A stretch of DNA of 33,538 nucleotides from a bacterium (GTDB lineage: Bacteria; Krumholzibacteriota; Krumholzibacteriia; LZORAL124-64-63), in contig JAAESD010000212.1 of NCBI GenBank assembly GCA_024229695.1, positions 1-33,538 of the forward strand. The letters are read 5' to 3'. The position numbers and the translations under genes are program-made. This document shows, piece by piece, positions 7,795 to 14,800 of this stretch. Position 1 is the first letter of the stretch, and each line of letters opens with the position of its first letter. The notes beneath the pieces were generated by a model, which saw only the letters and a program-made list of their open reading frames with translations, was not told the DNA's origin and did no database searches.

Positions 7795-8882
7795 AATCAA
7801 CTACCAGGAAAGTAAGTTTGATATTAGCTGGCATTATTTTAATGATAATTGTTTTCTCAGCCTACTCCTGGAAATTGTGGAATTCACCTTATGATTCAAA
7901 AGCTGAAAGTACCAAAGCTACAGTATTATTAAGAGTTCCATCTGGGGCATCACTTTTTGATGTTGTCGATTCCCTGCAGGTTAAAAATTTGATTTCCAGC
8001 CAGCGACTATTTGTTTATGGAACCAAAATATCTGGATTGCAATCCAGCATAAAAGCAGGATTGTTTGCAATACCTCTCAAATCATCACCATCAGAAATAT
8101 TGAGAATTATTACATCGGGGCATTCTGTACCACTAAGAGTAACTATTCCTGAGGGTATTGATGCAATTGAGACTGCCAATATTTTATCTGATGCTTTTGG
8201 GTTTTCAGCCCAGCAATTTCTGGCCGATGCGGATTCAATCACTTCATTAATAATTGATATGTCTGAAGCGGATCTTTTATCCTATAAAGAGCTTCTAAAA
8301 TCTGGTGCTGGATGCAACCGAACTTTGTATTTGTGCGAGGGTTATCTTTTCCCTGAAACTTATCATTTTTCTGAAGGTACAACTTCTCCAGTTGTTGCGA
8401 AATCAATTATTGAACTTGGAGCAGCCCAAGTGGCAGATCTGCTAGCCAGCCCAATCAGTGACTGTGAAAATATGTCAATCCATGAAGCTTTAACTCTGGC
8501 ATCGATAGTAGAAGCCGAAACTATATTTCAATCAGAAAAACCTAAAGTTGCAGCTGTATATCTGAATAGGATGAGAGTAAATCACTCACTGGACGCAGAC
8601 CCTACAATCGCATTTTTCCTCTCTAAGAAAGGGAAAAGAATATACTATAAGGATCTGCGAAAACTTTCTCCATATAACACTTATCGTAACAAGGGACTTC
8701 CACCGGGGCCAATAAACAGTCCTGGGTATGTTGCTATAAGGTCAGTTGTACAACCGGAGCCGAACTTTGATGCATTTTACTTTGTTGCTGATGGCAAGGG
8801 GGGGCACAGGTTCTCCGACACGCTTAAAGAGCACAATCAAGCATCAGCAGAATATAGAAAAATCAGAGATAATACTCGTTAA
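7791..8882 (+). CDS. mltG: MltG/YceG-like endolytic murein transglycosylase
   Basis: Cleaves nascent glycan strands at the inner membrane and terminates their growth, leaving anhydroMurNAc ends. 363 residues: one N-terminal membrane anchor (about 8-28, LILAGIILMIIVFSA), a LysM-like periplasmic portion (VPSGASLFDVVDSLQ), and the catalytic domain with ALTLASIVEAET, which contains the catalytic glutamate region, then VYLNRMR, LDADPTI, YNTYRNKGLPPGPI and a C-terminal FYFVADGKGGHRF, all family landmarks. ATG 7791 overlaps the ruvX stop. It is the last gene of the plus-strand housekeeping run. Its product is a potential source for the anhydro-muropeptide salvage enzymes encoded by anmK and murQ further on. 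Confidence 0.95.
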   Translation: MKSTTRKVSLILAGIILMIIVFSAYSWKLWNSPYDSKAESTKATVLLRVPSGASLFDVVDSLQVKNLISSQRLFVYGTKISGLQSSIKAGLFAIPLKSSPSEILRIITSGHSVPLRVTIPEGIDAIETANILSDAFGFSAQQFLADADSITSLIIDMSEADLLSYKELLKSGAGCNRTLYLCEGYLFPETYHFSEGTTSPVVAKSIIELGAAQVADLLASPISDCENMSIHEALTLASIVEAETIFQSEKPKVAAVYLNRMRVNHSLDADPTIAFFLSKKGKRIYYKDLRKLSPYNTYRNKGLPPGPINSPGYVAIRSVVQPEPNFDAFYFVADGKGGHRFSDTLKEHNQASAEYRKIRDNTR

Positions 8883-8926
8883 ACTTGACGAATTGGAATG
8901 TTGTAGTTAGTTTCTTCTCTGCATCT

Positions 8927-8948
8927 CGATTACGACAAATCGTAATCG
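8927..8948. other. perfect 8-bp inverted repeat (hairpin) between mltG and the small membrane protein gene
   Basis: CGATTACG, a six-base loop, then CGTAATCG. No run of T follows, so it is not an ordinary rho-independent terminator. It lies 45 bases after the mltG stop and just upstream of the next gene's ribosome binding site, so it could be an operator, an mRNA 3'-end stabiliser or a processing site. Confidence 0.5.
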
Positions 8949-8967
8949 TTATGAGAAAGGTGTCCTT

Positions 8968-9135
8968 TTGAACAATAAGCTGTTTCTAATTACAGGGTTA
9001 GCCGCAATAGTGGCTGGTTACTTTTTATTGAATACAGGTGATATTGTCTGGGCTCCAGCCTTGCTAGTAATTGGTTATTGTATATTTATACCAATTTACT
9101 TGTACTCATCATTTCGGATTAAAGTGGGCGATTAG
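8968..9135 (+). CDS. small two-helix membrane protein, unrecognised
   Basis: A 55-residue open frame starting at TTG 8968, with AGAAAGG seven bases upstream. The product has two hydrophobic stretches (about 4-20 and 29-47), with N-terminal MNNK and C-terminal RIKVGD, i.e. positively charged ends, as expected for a hairpin membrane protein with both termini in the cytoplasm. I do not recognise the family with certainty; small proteins of this form are common in FCB-type genomes. The last ten bases overlap the 5' end of the tRNA-Val gene, and the TAG stop is made by tRNA positions 8-10. That overlap is odd: either the gene is real and RNase P cuts its stop codon off, or the frame is fortuitous. 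The start codon and ribosome binding site favour a real gene. Confidence 0.55.
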   Translation: MNNKLFLITGLAAIVAGYFLLNTGDIVWAPALLVIGYCIFIPIYLYSSFRIKVGD

Positions 9136-9203
9136 CTTAGTTGGCCTAAAGCACCTGCCTTACAAGCAGGGGATCGCTGGTTCGAGTCCAGCATCGCCCA
9201 CCA
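9126..9203 (+). tRNA. tRNA-Val (anticodon TAC)
   Basis: A full cloverleaf can be folded: acceptor GGGCGAT paired with ATCGCCC, D-stem GCTT/AAGC, anticodon stem CCTGC/GCAGG with loop CTTACAA (anticodon TAC at 9161-9163), T-stem GCTGG/CCAGC with loop TTCGAGT, discriminator A and encoded CCA. It overlaps the end of the preceding small gene and has no clear promoter of its own, so it may be co-transcribed with it. Confidence 0.97.
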
Positions 9204-9312
9204 CCCCACAGATCATTCCAATTCCCAAAATATTGCAAATCAGACTCCTGAGCAGGTTTTTGAGTCTCTGTACATTTATTTTGTAAAAAAGTGATTTATT
9301 TAGAAAATAGGG

Positions 9313-9341
9313 TTGCAAAGCATTGTCAATTATGATAAACT
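9313..9341 (+). promoter_or_regulatory. candidate promoter for the dockerin-like gene
   Basis: TTGCAA (9313-9318), a 17-base spacer and TAAACT (9336-9341) in an AT-rich stretch. This would give a leader of about 110 bases before the ATG at 9457. The match to the sigma-70 consensus is moderate. The rest of the 253-base gap (9204-9456) contains no gene that I can support. Confidence 0.4.
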
Positions 9342-9442
9342 CATGTAGTCAAGTTTAGGACTTCTGAAGAGTGGAAGGGAGGGTCAACGTACTTTGCACT
9401 CGTTATCGCCTGGGTTTATACCCCTCGCATGGAAATGCCTTT

Positions 9443-9456
9443 TAGGAGGTGTCCTA
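9443..9456 (+). promoter_or_regulatory. ribosome binding site inside a short hairpin
   Basis: TAGGA, loop GGTG, TCCTA ends directly before the ATG at 9457. The 5' arm and loop contain the AGGAGG ribosome binding site (9444-9449), so folding would hide it. The leader further upstream also has small hairpins around GGGT/ACCC and GCAT/ATGC. Suggests, but does not prove, translational control. Confidence 0.4.
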
Positions 9457-10092
9457 ATGATTCGTAGGAACATTATGGGTCTATTGATTTGCATTGCAAC
9501 TTTAGGTGTTGCTACCTTGGGTTACGCGGGTATCCCTCATTTGAGTCTGTCAACAGCTACTTCAGCTGCTGCAGTTCAGGTATCTTTGTTTAATTTACCT
9601 GACGGCTCTGGTAAAACACTTGACGCTGCTAAAGCTCAAGCTGATCCTGTTAGTGTTGACGCAACAGTCACATTGACACTGCTTGATGGGAATAGCAATC
9701 CTATTCCTGCATATCCTTCAGAGGATATTGAGATGGCTTCTACATTGGGCGGGTTTGTAGCCTGTGCTGGTGGAGCAGCTGCTGATTTAAGTACTGATGC
9801 TGCAGGTCAGACCACTTTTAGTGGTTCTTTCAATGCTGGTGGCTTCTCAGCTGCTGGTGAAATGGCTGTTGTTATGATTGATGGTGCACCTCTTGTAGGT
9901 AGCAACCTGAACATCTTGTTCAACAGTGCTGATCTTGATGCAAGCGGCCTTGTAGATCTTTCTGATGCCGTTACATTCTCTACTGCATACCAAGGTGCAT
10001 ATGACTATAAGGTAGACTTCTTCTTTGATGGTGGTCTAACTTTGTCTGACATCGTGCTTTTCGCCGGTGGATACGCAGCTGGTTGTCCATAG
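9457..10092 (+). CDS. secreted protein with C-terminal dockerin-like calcium-binding repeats
   Basis: 211 residues. The start is ATG 9457 (AGGAGG seven bases upstream); a longer frame from 9394 would place coding sequence before the ribosome binding site. A signal peptide covers about residues 1-24 (MIRRN, hydrophobic core, YA before GIPHLS). The middle (25-150) is a predicted beta-sandwich with Ala/Ser/Thr-rich strands and two cysteines lacking close homologues that I can name. Residues 156-211 hold a dockerin-like pair: a good EF-hand-type loop DLDASGLVDLSD followed by a helix, then a shortened, degenerate second repeat DFFFDGGLTLSDIVLF ending at GCP. Dockerins bind cohesin domains and attach secreted proteins to scaffolds or surfaces. 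It is followed by two genes for small secreted beta-sandwich proteins that may be partners. Confidence 0.75.
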   Translation: MIRRNIMGLLICIATLGVATLGYAGIPHLSLSTATSAAAVQVSLFNLPDGSGKTLDAAKAQADPVSVDATVTLTLLDGNSNPIPAYPSEDIEMASTLGGFVACAGGAAADLSTDAAGQTTFSGSFNAGGFSAAGEMAVVMIDGAPLVGSNLNILFNSADLDASGLVDLSDAVTFSTAYQGAYDYKVDFFFDGGLTLSDIVLFAGGYAAGCP

Positions 10093-10108
10093 GGATAATT
10101 AATATGTC

Positions 10109-10129
10109 TTAGCTCCTTTTTGGAGTTAA
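10109..10129. other. hairpin downstream of the dockerin-like gene
   Basis: TTAGCTCC, a five-T loop, GGAGTTAA: eight pairs with one G-U. The downstream T run is missing. With the next hairpin (10141-10166) it probably marks the mRNA end or a processing point. Confidence 0.45.
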
Positions 10130-10140
10130 AAGTGTGATTG

Positions 10141-10166
10141 CTCTGCCCTGATTTTTCGGGGCAGAG
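10141..10166. other. second hairpin downstream of the dockerin-like gene
   Basis: CTCTGCCC paired with GGGCAGAG around a ten-base loop. It is GC-rich and stable but is followed by AATTACATG rather than a T run, so termination here would be weak; some read-through into the next secreted protein gene is likely, since no convincing promoter lies between 10166 and 10229. Confidence 0.45.
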
Positions 10167-10228
10167 AATTACATGACAGACATAAAACATCTAAGAATGG
10201 TTTATTGCCGTTCCAAGGAGAAACAACA

Positions 10229-10837
10229 ATGAAGAAAATGTTAGTAATCGCCCTTGCTATTCTTGTTAGTAGCAGTGTATTTGCTCAGATCGATCCAGAC
10301 GAAAATGGAATCGGACTCTATTTTGACGAATTTGGTTATGAAGTCTGCCTTACAACCGCAGCTCCATTTACACCAATTACAGCTTACTTGCTCGCAACCA
10401 ATATTACTGAAGAATCAGGAATATCAGGTTATGAGTGTGAAGTTACTACTGAAGGTCCACTAACAGCTGCTGCATGGGCACTTAATGGCGTACAGCCATT
10501 GAATGTTTTCGCTGCACCTCTGTTTGCAGTTGGACTTGGTGAATTCGAACTGGCTACTCCAGTTGTTAACAATGTTGTACACTTGGCTACCTTGACAGCT
10601 TATGTCTTGGCACCAACAGACCAGGTATCATTTGGAGTAAAGAACTTGGATGCAGGTTCTTTCAATCCTCCTGCTCCTGGCTATGCAGCTGGTAATAACG
10701 CTGGTCTCTTGGTTCCTCTACAGGTTTCAAGTGGATTCCCTTATAGTGGTGCTGTTGCTCAAATCAACATCGACCCTTGTGGAGTTGTTGCTAATGAAGA
10801 CGTCAGCTTCGGTTCTGTGAAAGCTCTTTATCGTTAA
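10229..10837 (+). CDS. small secreted protein with SFGxVK C-terminal tail (paralogue 1)
   Basis: 202 residues; function unknown. ATG 10229 has AAGGAGA eight bases upstream. A clear signal peptide covers about 1-19 (MKKMLVIALAILVSSSVFA). The mature part begins with a GIGLYFDEFG segment, is predicted all-beta, and contains the block AAAWAL-N-GVQPLNVFAAP..FAVGLGE (10466-10543), shared 24/26 with the next gene. It ends exactly with SFGSVKALYR, a tail shared with the genes at 11090 and 19745. The general form (signal peptide, one beta-sandwich, short conserved tail) could resemble a cohesin or Ig-like domain, but I cannot assign a family. The dockerin-like gene lies 136 bases upstream; a strong terminator follows. 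Confidence 0.8.
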   Translation: MKKMLVIALAILVSSSVFAQIDPDENGIGLYFDEFGYEVCLTTAAPFTPITAYLLATNITEESGISGYECEVTTEGPLTAAAWALNGVQPLNVFAAPLFAVGLGEFELATPVVNNVVHLATLTAYVLAPTDQVSFGVKNLDAGSFNPPAPGYAAGNNAGLLVPLQVSSGFPYSGAVAQINIDPCGVVANEDVSFGSVKALYR

Positions 10838-10856
10838 TTAAGAGTTAAAGAACATG

Positions 10857-10890
10857 GAAAAGGTGCGATTTTTAAATCGCACCTTTTTTT
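10857..10890 (+). terminator. rho-independent terminator
   Basis: AGGTGCGATTT pairs with AAATCGCACCT (10861-10884) with a very short loop and is followed by seven T; AAAA precedes the stem, so it may also work on the other strand. It ends the first secreted-protein transcript. Confidence 0.9.
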
Positions 10891-10944
10891 ATTTATATGC
10901 AAAATTATACTAGACAAAAAGTTGAAATCCAAAGACACTAGCTC

Positions 10945-10977
10945 TTGACATCGGATGTAATGTAACTGATATTACAT
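10945..10977 (+). promoter_or_regulatory. promoter with overlapping dyad operator, upstream of paralogue 2
   Basis: A perfect -35 TTGACA (10945-10950) stands 19 bases from TATTAC (10970-10975). An exact inverted repeat, ATGTAAT-N9-ATTACAT (10955-10977), fills the spacer and overlaps the -10. A long spacer with a dyad in it is the layout of MerR-family controlled promoters; other repressors could also bind. No regulator gene is seen nearby. Confidence 0.55.
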
Positions 10978-11064
10978 GAGTCCCGTTTCTTTAGAGGATA
11001 CGGGAGATAATGTCTTCCAATGCCTCTTAAGGTAAAGTGGTCATAGAAGTGACCTGAAACTAAA

Positions 11065-11082
11065 ATCCCATGGAAAGGGGAT
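11065..11082 (+). promoter_or_regulatory. hairpin covering the ribosome binding site of paralogue 2
   Basis: ATCCC (11065-11069) can pair with GGGAT (11078-11082); the 3' arm is part of the AAAGGGG ribosome binding site for ATG 11090. The roughly 100-base leader also has CCCGT/ACGGG and GGTCA/TGACC hairpins. Possibly translational regulation. Confidence 0.35.
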
Positions 11083-11089
11083 AACTCTG

Positions 11090-11677
11090 ATGAAGAAACT
11101 GCTTGTGCTTTCACTACTCTTAGTTGCTGTTAACGCTTTTGCATTTCCGGGTGGAGATGATACTCTTGGTCTTTATGCCGATATGGAAACAGGAGTTAAC
11201 ACACTAACTACAACAACTCCTTTTGAGGCAGTTGAATTGTATGTATTGCTAACTAACCCTACCTACACCGGTGCTTCTGGTTATGAATTTCAGATTAGAA
11301 CTGAAGGCTCAATAACTGCTGCAGCTTGGGCTTTAGAAGGCGTTCAGCCTTTGAATGTTTTCGCTGCTCCAATATTTGCAGTCGGACTTGGTGAAGGCAA
11401 CTTGGCCATTTATCCTAACGAATTTGATGCATGTCACTTGTTGACTTACTCCGCTTTTGTTATGGTTGCTGGCGATCTTGTAAACTTTTACATTGAGCCA
11501 CTTGAACAATGCTCATGGAATCCACCAAATATTGGATATGCAGATGCACTTAATGAGGGAAACCTGCAAGTCTGCGTTCCAAGCAGTGGGGCATTTGAGT
11601 ATAACATTTTCTCAATCAACGGTTTAGTTGCTGATGAACCTGTTAGCTTTGGTGCAGTAAAGGCTATGTTCAACTAG
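11090..11677 (+). CDS. small secreted protein with SFGxVK C-terminal tail (paralogue 2)
   Basis: 195 residues, function unknown. The signal peptide covers about 1-18 (MKKLLVLSLLLVAVNAFA). Like its upstream neighbour it starts with a LGLYADMETG segment, carries the shared block AAAWAL-E-GVQPLNVFAAP..FAVGLGE (11318-11395) and a WNPPNIGYADA segment matching FNPPAPGYAAG, and ends with SFGAVKAMFN. The two genes are tandem paralogues; synonymous codons differ in the conserved block, so the duplication is not recent and the protein sequence is held by selection. ATG 11090 has AAAGGGG nine bases upstream. It has its own promoter and terminator, unlike a simple operon arrangement. Confidence 0.8.
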   Translation: MKKLLVLSLLLVAVNAFAFPGGDDTLGLYADMETGVNTLTTTTPFEAVELYVLLTNPTYTGASGYEFQIRTEGSITAAAWALEGVQPLNVFAAPIFAVGLGEGNLAIYPNEFDACHLLTYSAFVMVAGDLVNFYIEPLEQCSWNPPNIGYADALNEGNLQVCVPSSGAFEYNIFSINGLVADEPVSFGAVKAMFN

Positions 11678-11699
11678 TCTAGACCTTTGTTAGTTATTT

Positions 11700-11728
11700 G
11701 AGGGTGGCTTATGCCGCCCTCTTTTTTT
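11700..11728 (+). terminator. rho-independent terminator
   Basis: GAGGGTGGC, loop TTAT, GCCGCCCTC (one G-U pair), then seven T. It lies 22 bases after the stop of paralogue 2. Confidence 0.92.
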
Positions 11729-11744
11729 ATGCCAATACAACTCG

Positions 11745-11773
11745 TTGACCGGAACCTTTAGTGTACCTATACT
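11745..11773 (+). promoter_or_regulatory. sigma-70-type promoter of the C25 protease-murQ-anmK-spoIID operon
   Basis: TTGACC (11745-11750), exactly 17 bases, TATACT (11768-11773); each box matches the consensus at five of six positions. Start of transcription would be near 11780, giving a leader of about 50 bases before ATG 11831. Confidence 0.75.
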
Positions 11774-11830
11774 GTAACAACCAATCATGTTTGTTTTAAT
11801 TATCAGCCTATGCTCAAGGGGTTTAACTCA

Positions 11831-14800
11831 ATGTCGCGGATAATCTTTTCAATACTATTCTTTACTATTTTTGTTGCTTCCGGATTGACAGCCCAGGTTG
11901 TTGTTACAGAATCCAGCAATGAATCACTGCGTTTAGTTGTTAACGTCCCCGAAATTGAATGGGACCAAAGCAGCAAAAATGGGATTACTCTCAACGAGCC
12001 TTCAATTAGTGGCTTTGTTCCAGGTGGTTTGCCTAAAGAACCAACGCTACCAGTAACTGGTAGATGGATTATCATTCCTGACGGCAAGGAAGCAACTCTT
12101 TCAGAAATAAGTTCTACCTGGAAACCTGCACAAAGATTTCTGGTCACTCCTAATGCAACCCCGGTAATGAGAGAGGGTGAAGATGGTGAAAATTGGCTTG
12201 GGCAGGAATTATTGCTACCAGGAGAATTGCCTGTTAGTGGAAAGCTTTTTGAACCAACTACAAGAAAGAACAATAGCCTTGTATCTGGAGTTAAGCTAGG
12301 TGAACCGGTTAGATGGCGTGGTCGATTAATTCAGCCACTTACAATTGTTCCACTGGATGTGTCAGCTGATGGATATGCAAGAGCCAAGCTCGTCTCCGGT
12401 GAATATGAGATTAGGTTCAGGGAGTCAAAACTTGCAGATAAATCCTTTTCTACATCTGGAGATGCACAATTCTCATCGATGTTCATTAATCCGGAACTGC
12501 TTGATCAACCGGGACTGTCAACAGGCAGAGCCCAATTAGAATACTCAAATAGAAACCTCTTGGCTCCTGAAGTAAGGCTACCTGTTACGGACAGCAGGTT
12601 GCATCGTGTGACAGCCAGTAGCCTGAAAAACTATGGATTGCTTGATGTCCCTGGATTGATGGAAAACCAAATTAGATTATATAAGCGTAGATATAATGAA
12701 GCGACTCCAGAAAGTTATACTGAAATTGAAGTGCCGATTAAAATGGTTGGCGATGGCGACACATTTGATGGCGATGACTATTTTGTGTTTTTTGGCCTGA
12801 GGCTTCGTGATGATCCTGATGCAGGAGATCCTCTGGAAACTTACAACCCCACTGGCAATGATCCAGTTAACAATGGTAACATTTATTACCTGTCAGCTTC
12901 TGATCCTGAAGAGACATGGGCAAGAATGGAGAATGTTTCACTAAGCCCTGCAACAGGAGATCCTCTTGCAAGTTATCGTCGAGTTGAATTAATGCACGAG
13001 GATAATGCATATGCATACCGACCTTACAATCGGAACGTAGACAGAAACAGGTGGAATGCCAGAGTTGACTCAGATGTCAATGTATCTATCCCTGTGTATA
13101 ACCCTGTAGAAGGTGCTGATAATGTCAGGTTGACTGCAGAGCTATTTTCATTTGCAGATACACCGCGGCAAATTGAAATATGGTTTGGCGATGGTAGTGA
13201 GGGTGCTCCTTTGATTACCAGATCTGTTGTTCACTCGGGCACCCAATATGATTCAGGATCTGTACTTTCATCAGATTTATTAGTGTCGGGATTAAGGTTG
13301 AAATGTAATCGATCAGGTTACAGTACAATTTTGGCTTACCTTAACAAGTTTACAGTTGAATATGATGCCAGGTTTGAGGTAGTTGGTGACAGACTGGATT
13401 TCAACTGCGGAGCAGAAGCTGGTCTTGTTCCTGTTGAATTAACTGGCTTTGTAAACGACCGGATTTCTTTGTTTGAACTTACTGATCCACATAACCCAAT
13501 TAATGTTGAACTTGATGCAGGTAATATTTTACCTGATGGAGACAATTTCAAAGTTTCAATAAATGCTGATAATCAAGGTGGTGAATCATCGGTATATTAT
13601 GCTGTTGGCGGTGATCCTGCTAATGCAATTTTCCCGTTTTCATATAACAGGGCCAGCATAATTGAAAACCCGGTAGACCCAACTTTATTTCCATCCGAAG
13701 TTGATCTTTTTGTAATTACGCATCCAAATTTTTCTACTGCACTTGAGCCTTGGATTCAACACAGAATCGATATGTCAGGAGGAGATCTTGTAATTCAGGT
13801 TATGGATGTCCATTCTGTTTATGACTGGTTCGGTGGTGGTATTAAAACTCCAGAAGCAATTAGACGCGCAATCCAGTTCGCAAAAAATCAAAACGGTGTG
13901 TGGGCTGTGCAGCTGGTTGGTGATGCTAATGAAAATGTCAGATCATTGGGTGACACTGACTTACGAGACTGGATCCCTTCTCGATGGCATTGCTGGTCTT
14001 ATGGTTCATATGCTAACGAGATGCTACCATCAGATAAGTGGTTTGTTGTTGCTGAACCAGGTGAAGATTTCCCACTTGATACTGGCTCTCCAGCAGAGAT
14101 ACTAATTGGTAGGTTTCCATGTAATTCAGCCGATCAGTTGACAGCAATGGTTGATAAAGTAATTGTTTTTGAGACTGCACCTTCGGATGCTGCATGGAAG
14201 AAAAGAGGCTTGTTCCTGGCAGACGATGCCTGGTCAAGCGGTTATGGTGCATATTCTTCATCTACTACTTATGTTGAAGATGAGGATATTTTTGAAGAAG
14301 AAGAAAGGCATGCAGCTCAGCAATGGTCGTATGTTGCAGGAAGTAAATTGGATTCAGTTAGAGTCTTCCTGGAGGATACTTTAGGACCATTGGTAGATCC
14401 GCCTGGATCGCCAACCAGAGATGCTTCGGATTTCCGGGACCATTGTTATGAGTTCGTGTATCCTGGGTTATTCGATCGTATTGATGCTGGAGCATCGGTA
14501 TTCCGTTACCAGGGGCATGCGAATGATTATCTATTGGCTCATGAGAATATAATTCAGGATACTCCTGTAACAAGAATCAGAGTTGATACTTCAGATATGA
14601 ATAACACTAACAAGCCATGGATATTTTTTGGTTTTGGATGTCATATAAGTACCTGGGCAAAAGATGGCGCTGATATGACAACCGGTCTACCTTCACTTGC
14701 AGAGAAAATGCTGCTCCTGGATGGCAGTGGGGCCGTAGCTACTTATGCCAGCAGTGGGTATGAATTTTCGGGGTCGAATGGAACTTACAGTAGAGTGCTG

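Noticed and set aside
9242..9267. AGACTC/GAGTCT hairpin as a terminator for tRNA-Val
   Set aside because: The loop is 14 bases and no T run follows; too weak to call.
9071..9286. Open frame across tRNA-Val on the plus strand
   Set aside because: It reads through the whole tRNA gene in the typical spurious manner (KQGIAGSSPASP), has no ribosome binding site, and the tRNA is certain.
11803..12273. 156-codon minus-strand frame at the start of the C25 gene
   Set aside because: Antisense to the signal peptide and prodomain of a well-supported gene; no promoter or ribosome binding site.
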